Origin: Bombiscardovia coagulans
GTDB lineage: Bacteria; Actinomycetota; Actinomycetes; Actinomycetales; Bifidobacteriaceae
DNA: 64,000 nucleotides
Reading direction: 5' to 3'
Assembly: GCF_002259585.1 (NCBI RefSeq)
Contig: NZ_MWWS01000005.1
Coordinates: forward strand, 1-64,000
The position numbers and the translations under genes were made by a program. Shown here one piece after another: positions 27,398 to 37,044 of this stretch. Under the pieces are notes generated by a model. That model was not told the origin of the DNA and did not search any database. It saw nothing but the letters and a program-made list of their open reading frames with translations. Position 1 is the stretch's first letter. Every line of letters begins with the position of its first letter.

Positions 27398-28569
27398 AGC
27401 GAAACTTCTTCCATAGCAATCCTATGCTGATCTGCAATATCTGCTACGTCAATCACATGAACATCATCTACCTGAGGCAGATCAGTGGCAGCAGCGACAG
27501 TAATGATCACCTGATTCTGGTCGTTAGCAAAATTGAGAATTTGCCTACGCCTATGTTCATCCAACTGAGCAAACACATCATCCAAAATAAGGATGGGTTG
27601 ATGATTGTTTTCCTGTGCTAACAGTTGGAATTGCGCCAGCCGCAAAGCTAAGGCTAAAGTCCACTCTTCACCATTTGAAGCATAACCCTTGGCTTCCATT
27701 CCATTTAGCACAAATGCCATATCATCTCGCTGGGGACCAATTAAATTCTGTCCACGGGCTACTTCACCAGCATATATGCGTTGAAAATGCTGGCTTATGC
27801 GAGTAGCACTCTGAGCACTCACACCATCATCAATGACCTCAGCAAATGATGGTAGATACGTCATATGTACACTCTGATCAGACCCCGCCAGTTGCTGATA
27901 TATGTCTTGAATTGGTCCTTGTAAGGAGCGAATGAGCTGCAAACGGCGCTCGGTAAGTTTCATACCCTGTTGAATGAACTGTGCAGTCCAGACTTCCAAA
28001 GTACTCAGGGCAGCTTGACTATTGTCAGTATATGAATCTCCACCCAAGACTTCTTGAGAGTGTGAAAGCTGTTTCAACAAGGCACCACGTTGCTGAGCTA
28101 AATGGGTCACATCTTGTTTCAGTTGATAGTATGAAGGATCGAGCTGAGAAGCTGTTTGGTCTAGAAAATTCCGGCGTCCATTAGGATCTCCTGCAACCAA
28201 ATGCTGGTCATCCGGAGAAAAACAAACACAAGAAATACGACCTACAAAATCTCTCATGTACAAGGAAGAGCCATTGTTGATTCGCCCACGGTTAGCTCCT
28301 CGTAAAGGAATAGTCAATTCGTAAGTTGTTGTATGCTCATCTTCTTGTACATTTGCCCTTACTGTAGCCTTATGCTGTCCTCGCTGAACAAGGGGAGCAG
28401 AGGAAGAAACACGATGACTGGAACCCGTTGATAAAACTTCCAGCGCTTCCACCAAATTAGTTTTCCCCAAACCATTTCGTCCATAAAGAACATTAATGCC
28501 TGGTTGAAGATCAACGACCAGTGATTCCCATGAACGGTAGTGGTCTACAGCCAGGCGTGAAATATACAC
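27394..28569 (-). CDS. recF: DNA replication and repair protein RecF
   Basis: 391 residues. Walker A is GRNGLGKTNLVEA (about 30-42). The ABC-type signature region and Walker B ILILDDVFAQLDEHRR lie near 310-330. RecF directs RecA loading at stalled forks and gaps with RecO and RecR. It lies 39 bases after dnaN and overlaps dciA, which fits a dnaN-recF-dciA operon. Confidence 0.96.
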   Translation of the reverse strand: MYISRLAVDHYRSWESLVVDLQPGINVLYGRNGLGKTNLVEALEVLSTGSSHRVSSSAPLVQRGQHKATVRANVQEDEHTTTYELTIPLRGANRGRINNGSSLYMRDFVGRISCVCFSPDDQHLVAGDPNGRRNFLDQTASQLDPSYYQLKQDVTHLAQQRGALLKQLSHSQEVLGGDSYTDNSQAALSTLEVWTAQFIQQGMKLTERRLQLIRSLQGPIQDIYQQLAGSDQSVHMTYLPSFAEVIDDGVSAQSATRISQHFQRIYAGEVARGQNLIGPQRDDMAFVLNGMEAKGYASNGEEWTLALALRLAQFQLLAQENNHQPILILDDVFAQLDEHRRRQILNFANDQNQVIITVAAATDLPQVDDVHVIDVADIADQHRIAMEEVSL

Positions 28570-28608
28570 TCTCTAACTTCCCTTGTAACAGAATGGTTAT
28601 TTATCAGT

Positions 28609-29733
28609 TCAGACGTTAAAACGCATTGGTACCAAAAGGTAGCGATAGTTCATAGATTCATCAGAATCTGCTTCTTGTTGTCCATTGAATTCTATAGCTT
28701 TTACTGCTGAAGTCATCTTCATCCGCACAAAGGGCTCGCTGATTGCGGAGAGTCCCTCTATGAGGTAAGAGGGGTTGAAGGCAACAGTGATGTCTTCACC
28801 GTCGAGGTCAACTTCAAGAACTTCATTGGCTTGTGCCTCGTCTACAGCGCCTGCACTTAACGTGACCTCTTTCCCACTAAAGACCATTCGTATGGGTGCA
28901 TTGTGGTCAGCGACTAGTGCTACACGCTTAATGGCATCCAGTAGATCTTGTTTTGAAAGTACAGCCTGGATTGGGTATTCATCTGAGAAAAGTCGGTCAA
29001 CTGCGGGGAACTCACCATCAATGAGCTGGCAGGTAGATGCACGCCCTGCATTTTCTATACCAACAAGGGCTGGATTTTCTGGGTTAAAGTCCAAGGTGAC
29101 GTTCTGGTGCTCATCCAAGGATCGAGCAATATCGCGTAGGAGTGAACCACGAATCAACAAAGTAGATTCTGTTTCTGTCTGCTGTGGAGTCCAAGTGAAA
29201 CTTGCCTGTGACAGTCGGAAACGATCTGTTGAGGTCATAATAACTTTTTCACCGATAATCTGAGTTTTAATGCCAGTCAAAACTGGTCTATTCTCTTCTC
29301 GGGAAACAGCAACAATAGCCTGGGAAATAGCTTGATTGAACGTTTGCGCATCGACTTGACCTAGGGTTGATGGCAGTTCAGGAAGTGCAGGATACTCATT
29401 GTCAGGCATGAGCTGCATGGTAAAAGTTGATTTTCCTGAGGTAATAGTGATTTTAGAGCCTTCAGTGGAGAGGTATGTTTTTTCAGAAGGTAAGGATTTT
29501 GTGATATCTGCAAGGAGTTTACCCTGTACAAGAACTACTCCTGCCTCATCAACTCCTGCTTCGATGTGATTGCGCGCAGAAGTTTCATAATCGAAAGCAG
29601 AAAGATTTAAGGTGCCATCTTTTGCTTCTAGACGGATTCCTGCCAGAAGTGGAGTAGCAGGACGAGATGGAATAATGCGGGTTGTCCAAGCGACAGCATC
29701 AGAGAGAGCTGCTGAGTTAATTTCTACTTTCAT
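28609..29733 (-). CDS. dnaN: DNA polymerase III beta clamp
   Basis: 374 residues, the usual length, made of three clamp repeats. It starts MKVEINSAALSDAVAWTTRIIPSRP and ends with YLLVPMRFNV, close to the family's terminal (V/M)P(M/V)R motif. It encircles DNA and tethers the polymerase and many partner proteins. It is the first gene leftward of oriC. Confidence 0.97.
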   Translation of the reverse strand: MKVEINSAALSDAVAWTTRIIPSRPATPLLAGIRLEAKDGTLNLSAFDYETSARNHIEAGVDEAGVVLVQGKLLADITKSLPSEKTYLSTEGSKITITSGKSTFTMQLMPDNEYPALPELPSTLGQVDAQTFNQAISQAIVAVSREENRPVLTGIKTQIIGEKVIMTSTDRFRLSQASFTWTPQQTETESTLLIRGSLLRDIARSLDEHQNVTLDFNPENPALVGIENAGRASTCQLIDGEFPAVDRLFSDEYPIQAVLSKQDLLDAIKRVALVADHNAPIRMVFSGKEVTLSAGAVDEAQANEVLEVDLDGEDITVAFNPSYLIEGLSAISEPFVRMKMTSAVKAIEFNGQQEADSDESMNYRYLLVPMRFNV

Positions 29734-29854
29734 ATGAGCCTTCTTGTTGGAATCAAGGTTTCTTGTTTTTATTCTACCGGTCCCAGAGAGAGCTTACTGA
29801 GAATGAAGTCACGAACAATTGATAATGAGAATGAAAAGAAATATGTATCTTAAG

Positions 29855-29869
29855 TAGTCGTAATAATAA
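29855..29869 (+). promoter_or_regulatory. Candidate DnaA-trio element of oriC
   Basis: TAGTCGTAATAATAA gives 3'-AAT-AAT-AAT-GCT-GAT when read from the DnaA-box side, matching the trio pattern 3'-(G/A)A(T/A) in four of five steps. It is separated from the box at 29883-29891 by a short GC-containing spacer. In Bacillus subtilis such trios sit beside the boxes and start strand separation. Confidence 0.35.
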
Positions 29870-30120
29870 GCACGGTGGATAGTGTGGATAAGTGGTACGA
29901 AAACTGTTATGTCGCGGTTCATGGAGGATGATCATGAGGGGAGAAAATGTGGATTACTGTGGATATTCTCATAAGTTATCCACTGTGCATAACTCGAATT
30001 TTAGATATCCACAAAAAAGGGGAAATTAGTACCAACTTATTCACGGCTTATCCACGGATTTTTAGCAGTTATTCCCAGGGTTTGCCCACATACGTGAATA
30101 AGTCTGTGGATAACTTCTAT
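29870..30120. other. oriC: Origin of replication oriC, DnaA-box cluster (dnaN-dnaA)
   Basis: Two perfect consensus boxes are present, both as TGTGGATAA: 29883-29891 and 30105-30113. Near-consensus boxes are at 29948-29956, 29958-29966, 29976-29984 (TTATCCACT), 30005-30013, 30037-30045, 30048-30056 (TTATCCACG) and 30093-30101. A/T-rich flanks at 29825-29870 and 30113-30135 could unwind. The whole 29734-30149 gap between dnaN and dnaA has no coding frame worth keeping. Further boxes lie on the other side of dnaA (32004-32068). Confidence 0.9.
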
Positions 30121-30149
30121 TATAAGTACTATATCCTTGGGCGTGTCAT

Positions 30150-31865
30150 TTAATTTGATTGAGGATTTTTTAGACGAATTGTCAGTTCCATGACATAGTT
30201 ATAGATTTCACGTTTTTCCTGCATTTCATTGGAAATACGTGTATATGCATGCATAACAGTTGTATGATCTCTGCCACCAAAGACCTCACCAATATCGACT
30301 AGAGACATGGAGGTCATCTCACGGGCTAGATACATGGCAATTTGCCTAGCAAGAGCGATATTTTTCGTTCTTGTACGTCCAACAAGATCATCAAAAGTTA
30401 AATGGAAGTATTTGGCCACCTGAGTGATGATGTCTGTGGGCTTAACTTCGACGTCTGTTGCAAAATAATCTTGTAACGTATGTTCTGCCAATGTACGAGT
30501 AACTGGCTGATTGTTCAAAGAAGCCACTGCTGTAACTCGGGTGAGTGCACCTTCTAACTCTCGGATATTTTCCGTGAATCGTTCAGCAATCAAGTCAAAG
30601 ACATCATTAGGAATGTTAACTCTATTCATGGCAGCCATCATGCGAAGAATAGCTACGCGAGTTTCCATGTCTGGTGGTTTAACGTCAACAGTCAAACCAG
30701 AGTCAAAACGTGAAATAAGACGTTGCTCAAAGCCTTTCAGATTCATTGGAGCTACATCTGAGGCAATAACGATGCGTTTATTAGCATCATGTAAGGCGTT
30801 AAAAGTATGGAAGAATTGATCAAGTGTTGCTTCTTTGCCACCTAAAAATTGAATATCATCAATAAGCAATACATCAACCTGGCGGTAGCGGCGGTTAAAT
30901 TCTGCAATCTGACCTTGGCTACGATTGGGATCTTGAAGAGCTTCGATGAACTCGTTGGTAAATTCCTCACTGGTGACATAGCGCACTTTGAGGTTGGGAT
31001 CTTTAACAAGTGCATAGTTGCCTATGGCATTAAGTAAATGAGTTTTACCTAAGCCTGAACTGCCATAAATACACAAAGGATTGTAATCTCGGCCTGAACC
31101 TTCGGCTACTGTCAAAGCAACTGTTCGAGCAAAACGATTGGAATCACCAGGGACAAACGTATCGAACGTTGCACTCTTATTGAGGTGGGTTTCAGGATCA
31201 CGTTCAATACGGTTTTGCCCCATGGGGAACGGTGATGTGGGAAAACTCTGTTGTGTTGGCTGTGATCCAGTTTGATTGTTTGCAACAGCATAAGGATCTT
31301 CCGCAAAAGGTTGATTGTTATAGTTTTGATTTGCAAACGATTGAGGTACATACGCACCTGTTACAGCTGTTGTTTGAGCTTGGCTAGCTTCTGGGTTGGG
31401 GGCAGTGGTTTGAGTAGGTGACGCCTGATCGGTTCGCTCATTTGATTGAGCTTTCGCAAATTGATCAACAGGATCTGTTGGTATAGGTTGGCTCGCTGTA
31501 TATGCTGCCGCTGAGCTAGCAGGTGTACCGTCATCTGCCTTAGATAAAGAGGGGCTTTCTTCCTGAACGTGCTGTTGTTCAGCTGATTTATTTTGCACTA
31601 TTTTAATTGCCGGAATCATGTCTTGTCCGGAAACCAGTCTTAGCGCATCAAGAAGCGGTTGACTTAGGTCGCTTTGTACTGCTTCCTGAGCAGCACGCGA
31701 AGAGACAGAAAGTACAATCGTATTACCAAATACCGCCTCAGGTGTGATACCTGATAGCCAACCTTTGTCACGTGGGGTCAGTACCTCACTGAATTTGAGT
31801 ACTTGAGAGGCAGCAGTCCAAATTTGGGATGCTTCTTGTGCAGGGTCTAGCTGACCTTGAGCCAT
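30150..31865 (-). CDS. dnaA: Chromosomal replication initiator DnaA
   Basis: 571 residues. Domain I is at about 10-100, followed by a long Gln/Pro/Thr-rich linker (about 110-240). The AAA+ domain has Walker A GSSGLGKTHLLNAIG and Walker B VLLIDDIQF, and the C-terminal DNA-binding helix ends with GGRDHTTVMHA. It binds the 9-base boxes of oriC and opens the duplex. The ATG at 31865 has GAGGAG before it and fits the family start; an in-frame start at 32000 would add 45 unlikely residues. Confidence 0.97.
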   Translation of the reverse strand: MAQGQLDPAQEASQIWTAASQVLKFSEVLTPRDKGWLSGITPEAVFGNTIVLSVSSRAAQEAVQSDLSQPLLDALRLVSGQDMIPAIKIVQNKSAEQQHVQEESPSLSKADDGTPASSAAAYTASQPIPTDPVDQFAKAQSNERTDQASPTQTTAPNPEASQAQTTAVTGAYVPQSFANQNYNNQPFAEDPYAVANNQTGSQPTQQSFPTSPFPMGQNRIERDPETHLNKSATFDTFVPGDSNRFARTVALTVAEGSGRDYNPLCIYGSSGLGKTHLLNAIGNYALVKDPNLKVRYVTSEEFTNEFIEALQDPNRSQGQIAEFNRRYRQVDVLLIDDIQFLGGKEATLDQFFHTFNALHDANKRIVIASDVAPMNLKGFEQRLISRFDSGLTVDVKPPDMETRVAILRMMAAMNRVNIPNDVFDLIAERFTENIRELEGALTRVTAVASLNNQPVTRTLAEHTLQDYFATDVEVKPTDIITQVAKYFHLTFDDLVGRTRTKNIALARQIAMYLAREMTSMSLVDIGEVFGGRDHTTVMHAYTRISNEMQEKREIYNYVMELTIRLKNPQSN

Positions 31866-32003
31866 GACCTGCTCCTCTCTTAACTCCAGTTTGTTTCTTC
31901 CCGACAGTATGAGCATTGACGAACGACGCACTTGGGCATAAGTTCCCCAAGTTGTCTTCGTACCATGAAACCGTCTGTCTAACATGATACGGCTTATCAT
32001 TAC

Positions 32004-32068
32004 TTATCCACCGGCTCGCGTGTTGTCGGAGGCTAATTGTGAATAACAGATATGTGGTTTGTGGATAA
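32004..32068. other. DnaA boxes upstream of dnaA
   Basis: TTATCCACC (32004-32012), TGTGAATAA (32038-32046) and perfect TGTGGATAA (32060-32068) lie in the dnaA-rpmH gap. They can serve as part of the origin and for DnaA autoregulation. The rest of 31866-32254 holds the divergent dnaA and rpmH promoters, which I could not place with confidence. Confidence 0.7.
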
Positions 32069-32254
32069 GTTGTGTTTGCTTTTATCTGTCGTATCAAGGC
32101 TTTTACCAACCCACCTACGATATAACTGAAGGTTGAAGAAGGCAAAACGAGTAGGAAAAATTTTGCTTAAGTCGCCCTCAACCTGTAATTTAGTATAGCT
32201 TGGACTCATGAGGAGCCGTGCTGGTGCATGGCTGTATTAACAGGAGCGTTGAAT

Positions 32255-32389
32255 ATGAAGAGGACTTTCCAGCCCAACAATCGCCGTCGTCACATGAAGC
32301 ACGGCTTCCGTGCCCGTATGCGTACACGTTCTGGTCGTGCATTGATTAACCGTCGTCGTGCTAAGGGCCGTAAGTCCCTGTCCGCCTGA
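32255..32389 (+). CDS. rpmH: 50S ribosomal protein L34
   Basis: A 44-residue, very basic protein starting [20 protein letters not shown] and ending with GRKSLSA, the L34 pattern. It is part of the large ribosomal subunit. AGGAG precedes the ATG. It is the first gene rightward of oriC, followed 23 bases later by rnpA, the near-universal order. Confidence 0.98.
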   Translation: MKRTFQPNNRRRHMKHGFRARMRTRSGRALINRRRAKGRKSLSA

Positions 32390-32412
32390 GTAGACGAACA
32401 AGGCAATTTACC

Positions 32413-32883
32413 TTGGAACGGCTGAAGAATCATAGTGAATTCATCGCAGTTTTACGGCGACGAAAGCGGGTCTCCAGCCGGGATATTGTCTTACATCTGC
32501 TTACTGGCGCAGAAGCTGAACGCAACCGACGTTTATGTTCTCATGCCAGTCAGTCTGTAATGGGGAGACGCCGAATAGGGCTCGCGGTTTCTAAGGCCGT
32601 AGGGAATGCAGTGACAAGGAATACCGTCAAGAGGCGTTTTCGTGTATTAGCAGCTCGTTATGAGGCGTCTTTGCCGAGTTCTTGCGACATTGTTATGCGT
32701 GCTAAGCCAAGTGCAGCTCAGGCTTCTTTCAATTCCTTAGAGGAACAAGTAGCTTTGTTGTTTCACAAAGTGGCTGAACAGAGTAAAGAGTCTAGGGATA
32801 AGTCTCTTCCACGTCTTCAAACACAAGATTGTCGACTATTCACAGACGTACATCACGAGTCTAACGCTGGCTGGTCGGTATGA
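32413..32883 (+). CDS. rnpA: Ribonuclease P protein component
   Basis: 156 residues, start TTG. The conserved basic helix RIGLAVSKAVGNAVTRNTVKRRFR contains the RNR motif that contacts RNase P RNA. It helps mature the 5' ends of tRNAs. The C-terminal 35 residues are a variable extension. The stop overlaps the yidD start as ATGA. Confidence 0.95.
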   Translation: MERLKNHSEFIAVLRRRKRVSSRDIVLHLLTGAEAERNRRLCSHASQSVMGRRRIGLAVSKAVGNAVTRNTVKRRFRVLAARYEASLPSSCDIVMRAKPSAAQASFNSLEEQVALLFHKVAEQSKESRDKSLPRLQTQDCRLFTDVHHESNAGWSV

Positions 32884-33245
32884 GTGGGGCAGCACAAACT
32901 GGGACGCCCACCTTACGTGAATGTAAGTCGACAGTGTCTAGAGCTTGCATACGTTGTTTACGCTGGTATCAGGGTCATATTTCCCCTCTTTCACCACCTT
33001 CTTGCAGGTATTATCCTTCGTGTTCCCAGTATGCAGTGAACGCTGTTGAGAGGTTTGGAGCTGTAAGAGGAACTGCTTTAGCTCTTTTGCGCTTGCTCCG
33101 CTGTAGACCCTGGAGTCCTGGGGGTATCGACGATGTACCTACTCAATTTTCATTATGTTACCGTTTCCGTTGGTCCAAAGCACATGAAGAGCCTAGGTTA
33201 CACCCCTTGCCTATGAAAGATATGAGTGAGGAAGTGCAATCATGA
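32880..33245 (+). CDS. yidD: Membrane protein insertion efficiency factor YidD
   Basis: 121 residues. The signature CRYYPSCSQYAVNAVERFG, with its paired Cys residues, is followed by RLLRCRPWSPGGIDDVP. This small membrane-associated protein assists YidC-dependent insertion. It overlaps rnpA by four bases and lies 28 bases before yidC. Confidence 0.93.
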   Translation: MSGAAQTGTPTLRECKSTVSRACIRCLRWYQGHISPLSPPSCRYYPSCSQYAVNAVERFGAVRGTALALLRLLRCRPWSPGGIDDVPTQFSLCYRFRWSKAHEEPRLHPLPMKDMSEEVQS

Positions 33246-33273
33246 AGGCAACGTATAAGGAGACTATCTAAAG

Positions 33274-34296
33274 ATGTTTCAGAGCTACAATACCTTCACC
33301 TTTGATCAGGGTATCTTTGGATTCTTCTACAAGATTCTTCGCCCGATCGAATGGTTGATGACGTATGTAATGGTCTGGTGTCACAAAGCACTTACCTTCA
33401 TCGGTTTTAAGGAGGGTCCAGGTGTTGCTTGGGCGCTTTCTGTTGTCCTTCTAGTTATTATTGTGCGTCTTCTCATTCTGCCACTGTTCGTCAAACAGAT
33501 GAAGTCGATGCAGCGGATGCAAGCCATACAGCCCAAACTGTTAAAAATACAGAATAAGTATAAGGGAAAGACGGATCCTGCTAGCCGTGAGGCCATGAGC
33601 CGGGAAACGATGAAACTCTACAAGGATAACAATGCTAATCCTGCGAGTTCATGTTTGCCTGCATTAATTCAAAGCCCTGTTTTTGCAACAATGTTTTATG
33701 TGCTTTCTGCGGTTCCTTTTATTGCCCGAGGAACGCATGAACCTTTGGGTGCATTTACCAAGGATGTGGCATACGAATTCGAGCAGACAACATACTTCGG
33801 TTTGCGAATTTCAGATAATCTGGTCACCGCACAAGGAGCGGGGAAGATCGTTATCGTAGTCTTTATTGCCCTGATGTGCTTGGCCATGTTCTACTCTCAG
33901 TTCCATAATATTCGTAAGAATACCCCACGAGCATCTATGGAAGGGCAGCAGTACACGATGCAGAAGATGATGGCATATATCTTCCCAGTCATGTACATCT
34001 TCTCCGGTATTGCTTTCCCCTTTGCTGTGCTTATCTACTGGCTGACTAATAATTTATGGACTCTGGGCCAGACGCTGTTTCAGGTCTACCATATGCCAAC
34101 ACCTGGTTCTCCAGCTGCAGAAGAGAAAATTGAACGCGACCATAAGCGTGAGAATGCCCGTAGGGCTCGTAAAGGTCTCCCTTCTGTCGAGGAAGAAGAA
34201 CTGTCCAAGCTCAAAGCACTGGAAGAAGTTGCTCGTACGAGCAAGAAGACTTCCCACCAACGAGAACAACCTAAGCGGAAAAAGCGCAAAAACTAG
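33274..34296 (+). CDS. yidC: Membrane protein insertase YidC
   Basis: 340 residues, Gram-positive short form with about five membrane helices. The first is near residues 25-70 (GVAWALSVVLLVIIVRLLILPLF) and the last near 225-265. The cytoplasmic loop RMQAIQPKLLKIQNKYKGK and a Lys/Arg-rich tail are typical. It inserts and folds membrane proteins with or without SecYEG. AAGGAG precedes the ATG. Confidence 0.95.
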   Translation: MFQSYNTFTFDQGIFGFFYKILRPIEWLMTYVMVWCHKALTFIGFKEGPGVAWALSVVLLVIIVRLLILPLFVKQMKSMQRMQAIQPKLLKIQNKYKGKTDPASREAMSRETMKLYKDNNANPASSCLPALIQSPVFATMFYVLSAVPFIARGTHEPLGAFTKDVAYEFEQTTYFGLRISDNLVTAQGAGKIVIVVFIALMCLAMFYSQFHNIRKNTPRASMEGQQYTMQKMMAYIFPVMYIFSGIAFPFAVLIYWLTNNLWTLGQTLFQVYHMPTPGSPAAEEKIERDHKRENARRARKGLPSVEEEELSKLKALEEVARTSKKTSHQREQPKRKKRKN

Positions 34297-34471
34297 TCAA
34301 GTCAGTCACTCCATGTGCTAGTTTGGGTGCGCCTTTGAGTATTCTCTAAAATAAACGAACTCTTTTGCTGGTTCATTGCCCTGGCTGAAGCTGGTCAAAG
34401 GATGATAGTTGCAGTGGGTGTATTGAATTCGGCGCAGATGAGCCAGTTAACACGAGTAAGGAGTAGTCGAA

Positions 34472-35044
34472 ATGTCGCAAGACTTCGAAGAAAATAAGAG
34501 TATGGAACAGCTCAATGAAGAAGCCAATATTGCAGCTGACTACCTTGAAGATTTACTCGATATAGTCGACTATGAGGGCGATATTGAGATGGGTGTTCGT
34601 AATCATCGACCAACTGTGCAAATTGTTGCTGACGATGATACTGACATTAAACACCTTATCGGCAAGGACGGTGAGGTTGTGGATGCCCTCCAGAGGTTGA
34701 CACGGTTGGCTGTCCAGCAGCGCACCGGAGAGCGGTCACATCTCATCATTGATGTCGACGGTTTCTTACACAAAAAGCGCCTCAACCTGAGGAAGGCCAC
34801 TTTAGATGCTATTGAAGAGACCTTGGCCACAGGCAAGGCAGTGGATCTCAATCCGATGAATTCGTTTGAGAGAAAAATTGTTCACGACTTGGTTCGTGAA
34901 GAGGGTCTCAAGTCGCGTTCCCATGGTGAAGAACCAAATCGTTATGTCACGATCTATGCTAAGGCTGAACCAGCTGCTATTGCAGATGACGAAGAAGATG
35001 CATTTGTAGAAGTAGACGAATACTTAACGGAAGATGAAATGTGA
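34472..35044 (+). CDS. khpB: Jag/KhpB-type RNA-binding protein (KH and R3H)
   Basis: 190 residues. A KH-type domain (about 55-105, [23 protein letters not shown]) is followed by an R3H domain (about 130-165, [31 protein letters not shown]). There is an acidic tail. It binds RNA and affects cell division and elongation in Gram-positive species. The gene follows yidC and is joined to rsmG by a TGATG overlap. Confidence 0.93.
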   Translation: MSQDFEENKSMEQLNEEANIAADYLEDLLDIVDYEGDIEMGVRNHRPTVQIVADDDTDIKHLIGKDGEVVDALQRLTRLAVQQRTGERSHLIIDVDGFLHKKRLNLRKATLDAIEETLATGKAVDLNPMNSFERKIVHDLVREEGLKSRSHGEEPNRYVTIYAKAEPAAIADDEEDAFVEVDEYLTEDEM

Positions 35045-35850
35045 TGGACCAAGAGGGGGATACCGATACTTCTTCTCAGGCAGAAGCTGTTGAACATACG
35101 GTAGATCAGCTTGACAATTCTCCTATCTTGGAACAGATTCTAGGGCAAGCTTTTGAACAGATGAAAATTTTTCAGCATAAGTTGTCTAGCGAGGGTCTCA
35201 AGCGGGGTATCATTGGGCCGAGAGATGTGAACATCATTTGGGAACGGCATATTCTCAATTCTGCTGCGATAGCTCCATTTGTAGACCAAGCTTGTGCTGC
35301 TGCCGGTTCGAACCGCGTTGCGGATGTTGGCTCAGGTGGAGGTTTTCCTGGACTTGTTCTGGCGGCTTGTTTGCCGGATATAGAGTTTACACTCATAGAA
35401 CCCATGGAACGTAGAGTTGAATGGTTGCAGGAAGCCACTCTAGAAACCGCTCTGTCTAATGTCAGAGTCATTCGGAGCAGGGCAGAAGATCTCATACAAA
35501 AAGCTAGCCCAAAGCAAGGTGTGAAGCGCAACAGTGTCAAAAAGAAGAAGACTATCGAAACAGAACAACATCGAACCGGTTCGATATTGTCTCAAGAAAC
35601 ATATAACAATGCATTCGGTGTGGTTACCTGTCGTGCTGTAGCACCGCTGACCAAATTAGCAGCATGGACTTTACCGCTTGTTCAACCAGGAGGTCAACTG
35701 GTAGCACTGAAAGGCCGATCTGCGCAAGATGAAATTGATAAGGCTCTCAAAGAATTGAGAAAACAGGGTGGTCGAAATCCTCGAGTTGAGCTAGCTCCGG
35801 TAGGAGAGGGCCTCGAAAATACCAGAGTCGTACTTGTAGATAAGGTGTAA
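35044..35850 (+). CDS. rsmG: 16S rRNA (guanine-N7) methyltransferase RsmG
   Basis: 268 residues. The SAM-binding motif [20 protein letters not shown] is at about 95-115 and [14 protein letters not shown] near 198-211. It methylates G527 (E. coli numbering) in the small-subunit rRNA. It is longer than the usual 200-240 residues because of a basic insertion (about 158-188, rich in Lys) before motif CRAVAPL. ATG at 35044 overlaps the jag stop; a GTG one codon earlier is also possible. Confidence 0.95.
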   Translation: MDQEGDTDTSSQAEAVEHTVDQLDNSPILEQILGQAFEQMKIFQHKLSSEGLKRGIIGPRDVNIIWERHILNSAAIAPFVDQACAAAGSNRVADVGSGGGFPGLVLAACLPDIEFTLIEPMERRVEWLQEATLETALSNVRVIRSRAEDLIQKASPKQGVKRNSVKKKKTIETEQHRTGSILSQETYNNAFGVVTCRAVAPLTKLAAWTLPLVQPGGQLVALKGRSAQDEIDKALKELRKQGGRNPRVELAPVGEGLENTRVVLVDKV

Positions 35851-35977
35851 TGCTACGAGCTTTGTGCAGCTGTCAAGGCATAGTATGACTACATTCCTAT
35901 GTAAGGTTCGGTATTGGTCAGATTCTTAACCATCTACAATTCTTGCTTAAAGATAAGCTGGGTGGAAGGAATGTTTC

Positions 35978-36877
35978 ATGGGTAGACCTAAGAATGTTAA
36001 GCACAGGGTTGCAATACAATTGGTGCTGACGTTTACTGTGATACTGTCAATAATTACCCTATTGTCTTCGTTTTCGAAACATACAGTTTTGCAACAGAAG
36101 CAAGAGCACTCACAGGGGAGGGTGTATCTTCAGGAAAAAGTTCCTACATTCTTTCTGCATGGTTGGAATGGCAGCTACAAGTCAGAAACAAGCATGGTTA
36201 GTGCTGCTATAGATGCAGGTGTTACCAAATGGGTATTGAGGGTTGATGTCGATGGGAATGGGGAAGCTCGTTTACTGAACGACATTCCTGTAGATGCAAC
36301 GAACCCTCTTATAGAAGTCAGCTTTCTTGATAATACCAATTCTGATTACCAGCGTTGTGCAAGCTGGTTTAAAAGTGCCATTCTCGCTGTACGGAAGCAT
36401 TATATATTTAATGAGTACAATGTAGTTGCTCATTCTATGGGCAATATGGTTTTGATGAACTATCTCAAGGATTACAGTGGTGACAGTTCTTTGCCTAGAC
36501 TTCGTAAACAAGTAGATCTAGCTGGTAACTTTAATGGTATTATCGGATGGGATGATGAGCCGCATCAGATGAAGTTCCAAAAAGATGGCTCTCCTTTACC
36601 TCAAACATCAGAGTTCACTAATATATTGCCGCTGCGATCATCCTATCCGTACCACCAAGTAGATATTCTTAATGTATATGGAGACATAGGAGACGGTTCG
36701 CAATCAGATGGAAATGTCACAAATGCGTCTTCTAAAGCTCTACATTACATAGTAGTTGATAGGGCAAAATCCTATAAAGAATTGCTTATACGTGGTAATG
36801 AAGGACAACATAGTAATCTTCATGAAAGTAATCAAGTTTGTATTGCAATCATACAGTTCATATGGGGAAAGCAGTAA
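35978..36877 (+). CDS. DUF915-type alpha/beta hydrolase, secreted or anchored
   Basis: 299 residues. An N-terminal hydrophobic segment (about 12-32) is followed by the oxyanion block VPTFFLHGWNGSYKSE, the nucleophile elbow AHSMGNM (Ser near 156), a GDIGDGSQSDG acidic site and a late EGQHSNLHES His. This layout matches DUF915 hydrolases, abundant in lactobacilli and Listeria and related to lipases. Their substrate is unknown. It lies between rsmG and parA, which are neighbours in related genomes, and it looks richer in A and T than the flanking genes. Horizontal gain is therefore plausible but unproven. Confidence 0.75.
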   Translation: MGRPKNVKHRVAIQLVLTFTVILSIITLLSSFSKHTVLQQKQEHSQGRVYLQEKVPTFFLHGWNGSYKSETSMVSAAIDAGVTKWVLRVDVDGNGEARLLNDIPVDATNPLIEVSFLDNTNSDYQRCASWFKSAILAVRKHYIFNEYNVVAHSMGNMVLMNYLKDYSGDSSLPRLRKQVDLAGNFNGIIGWDDEPHQMKFQKDGSPLPQTSEFTNILPLRSSYPYHQVDILNVYGDIGDGSQSDGNVTNASSKALHYIVVDRAKSYKELLIRGNEGQHSNLHESNQVCIAIIQFIWGKQ

Positions 36878-36940
36878 ATCCAGGGAGTGTTCCCTTCTTT
36901 TGTGCTTGTAAAGTGTACAAACAAAGATTATGGCAACGAA

Positions 36941-36956
36941 TGTTTCATGTGAAACA
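36941..36956. promoter_or_regulatory. parS: parS centromere site
   Basis: TGTTTCATGTGAAACA, one base from the consensus TGTTTCACGTGAAACA bound by ParB. Confidence 0.85.
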
Positions 36957-37028
36957 ATTTGCTAATGAGGGTTTGATGCAATTTGTTCGTCACTGCTATA
37001 GAGATGTTGCTAGTCTTGATTTTAGAAT

Positions 37029-37044
37029 TGTTTCATGTGAAACA
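37029..37044. promoter_or_regulatory. parS: parS centromere site
   Basis: TGTTTCATGTGAAACA, identical to the site at 36941, 88 bases further on. Confidence 0.85.
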
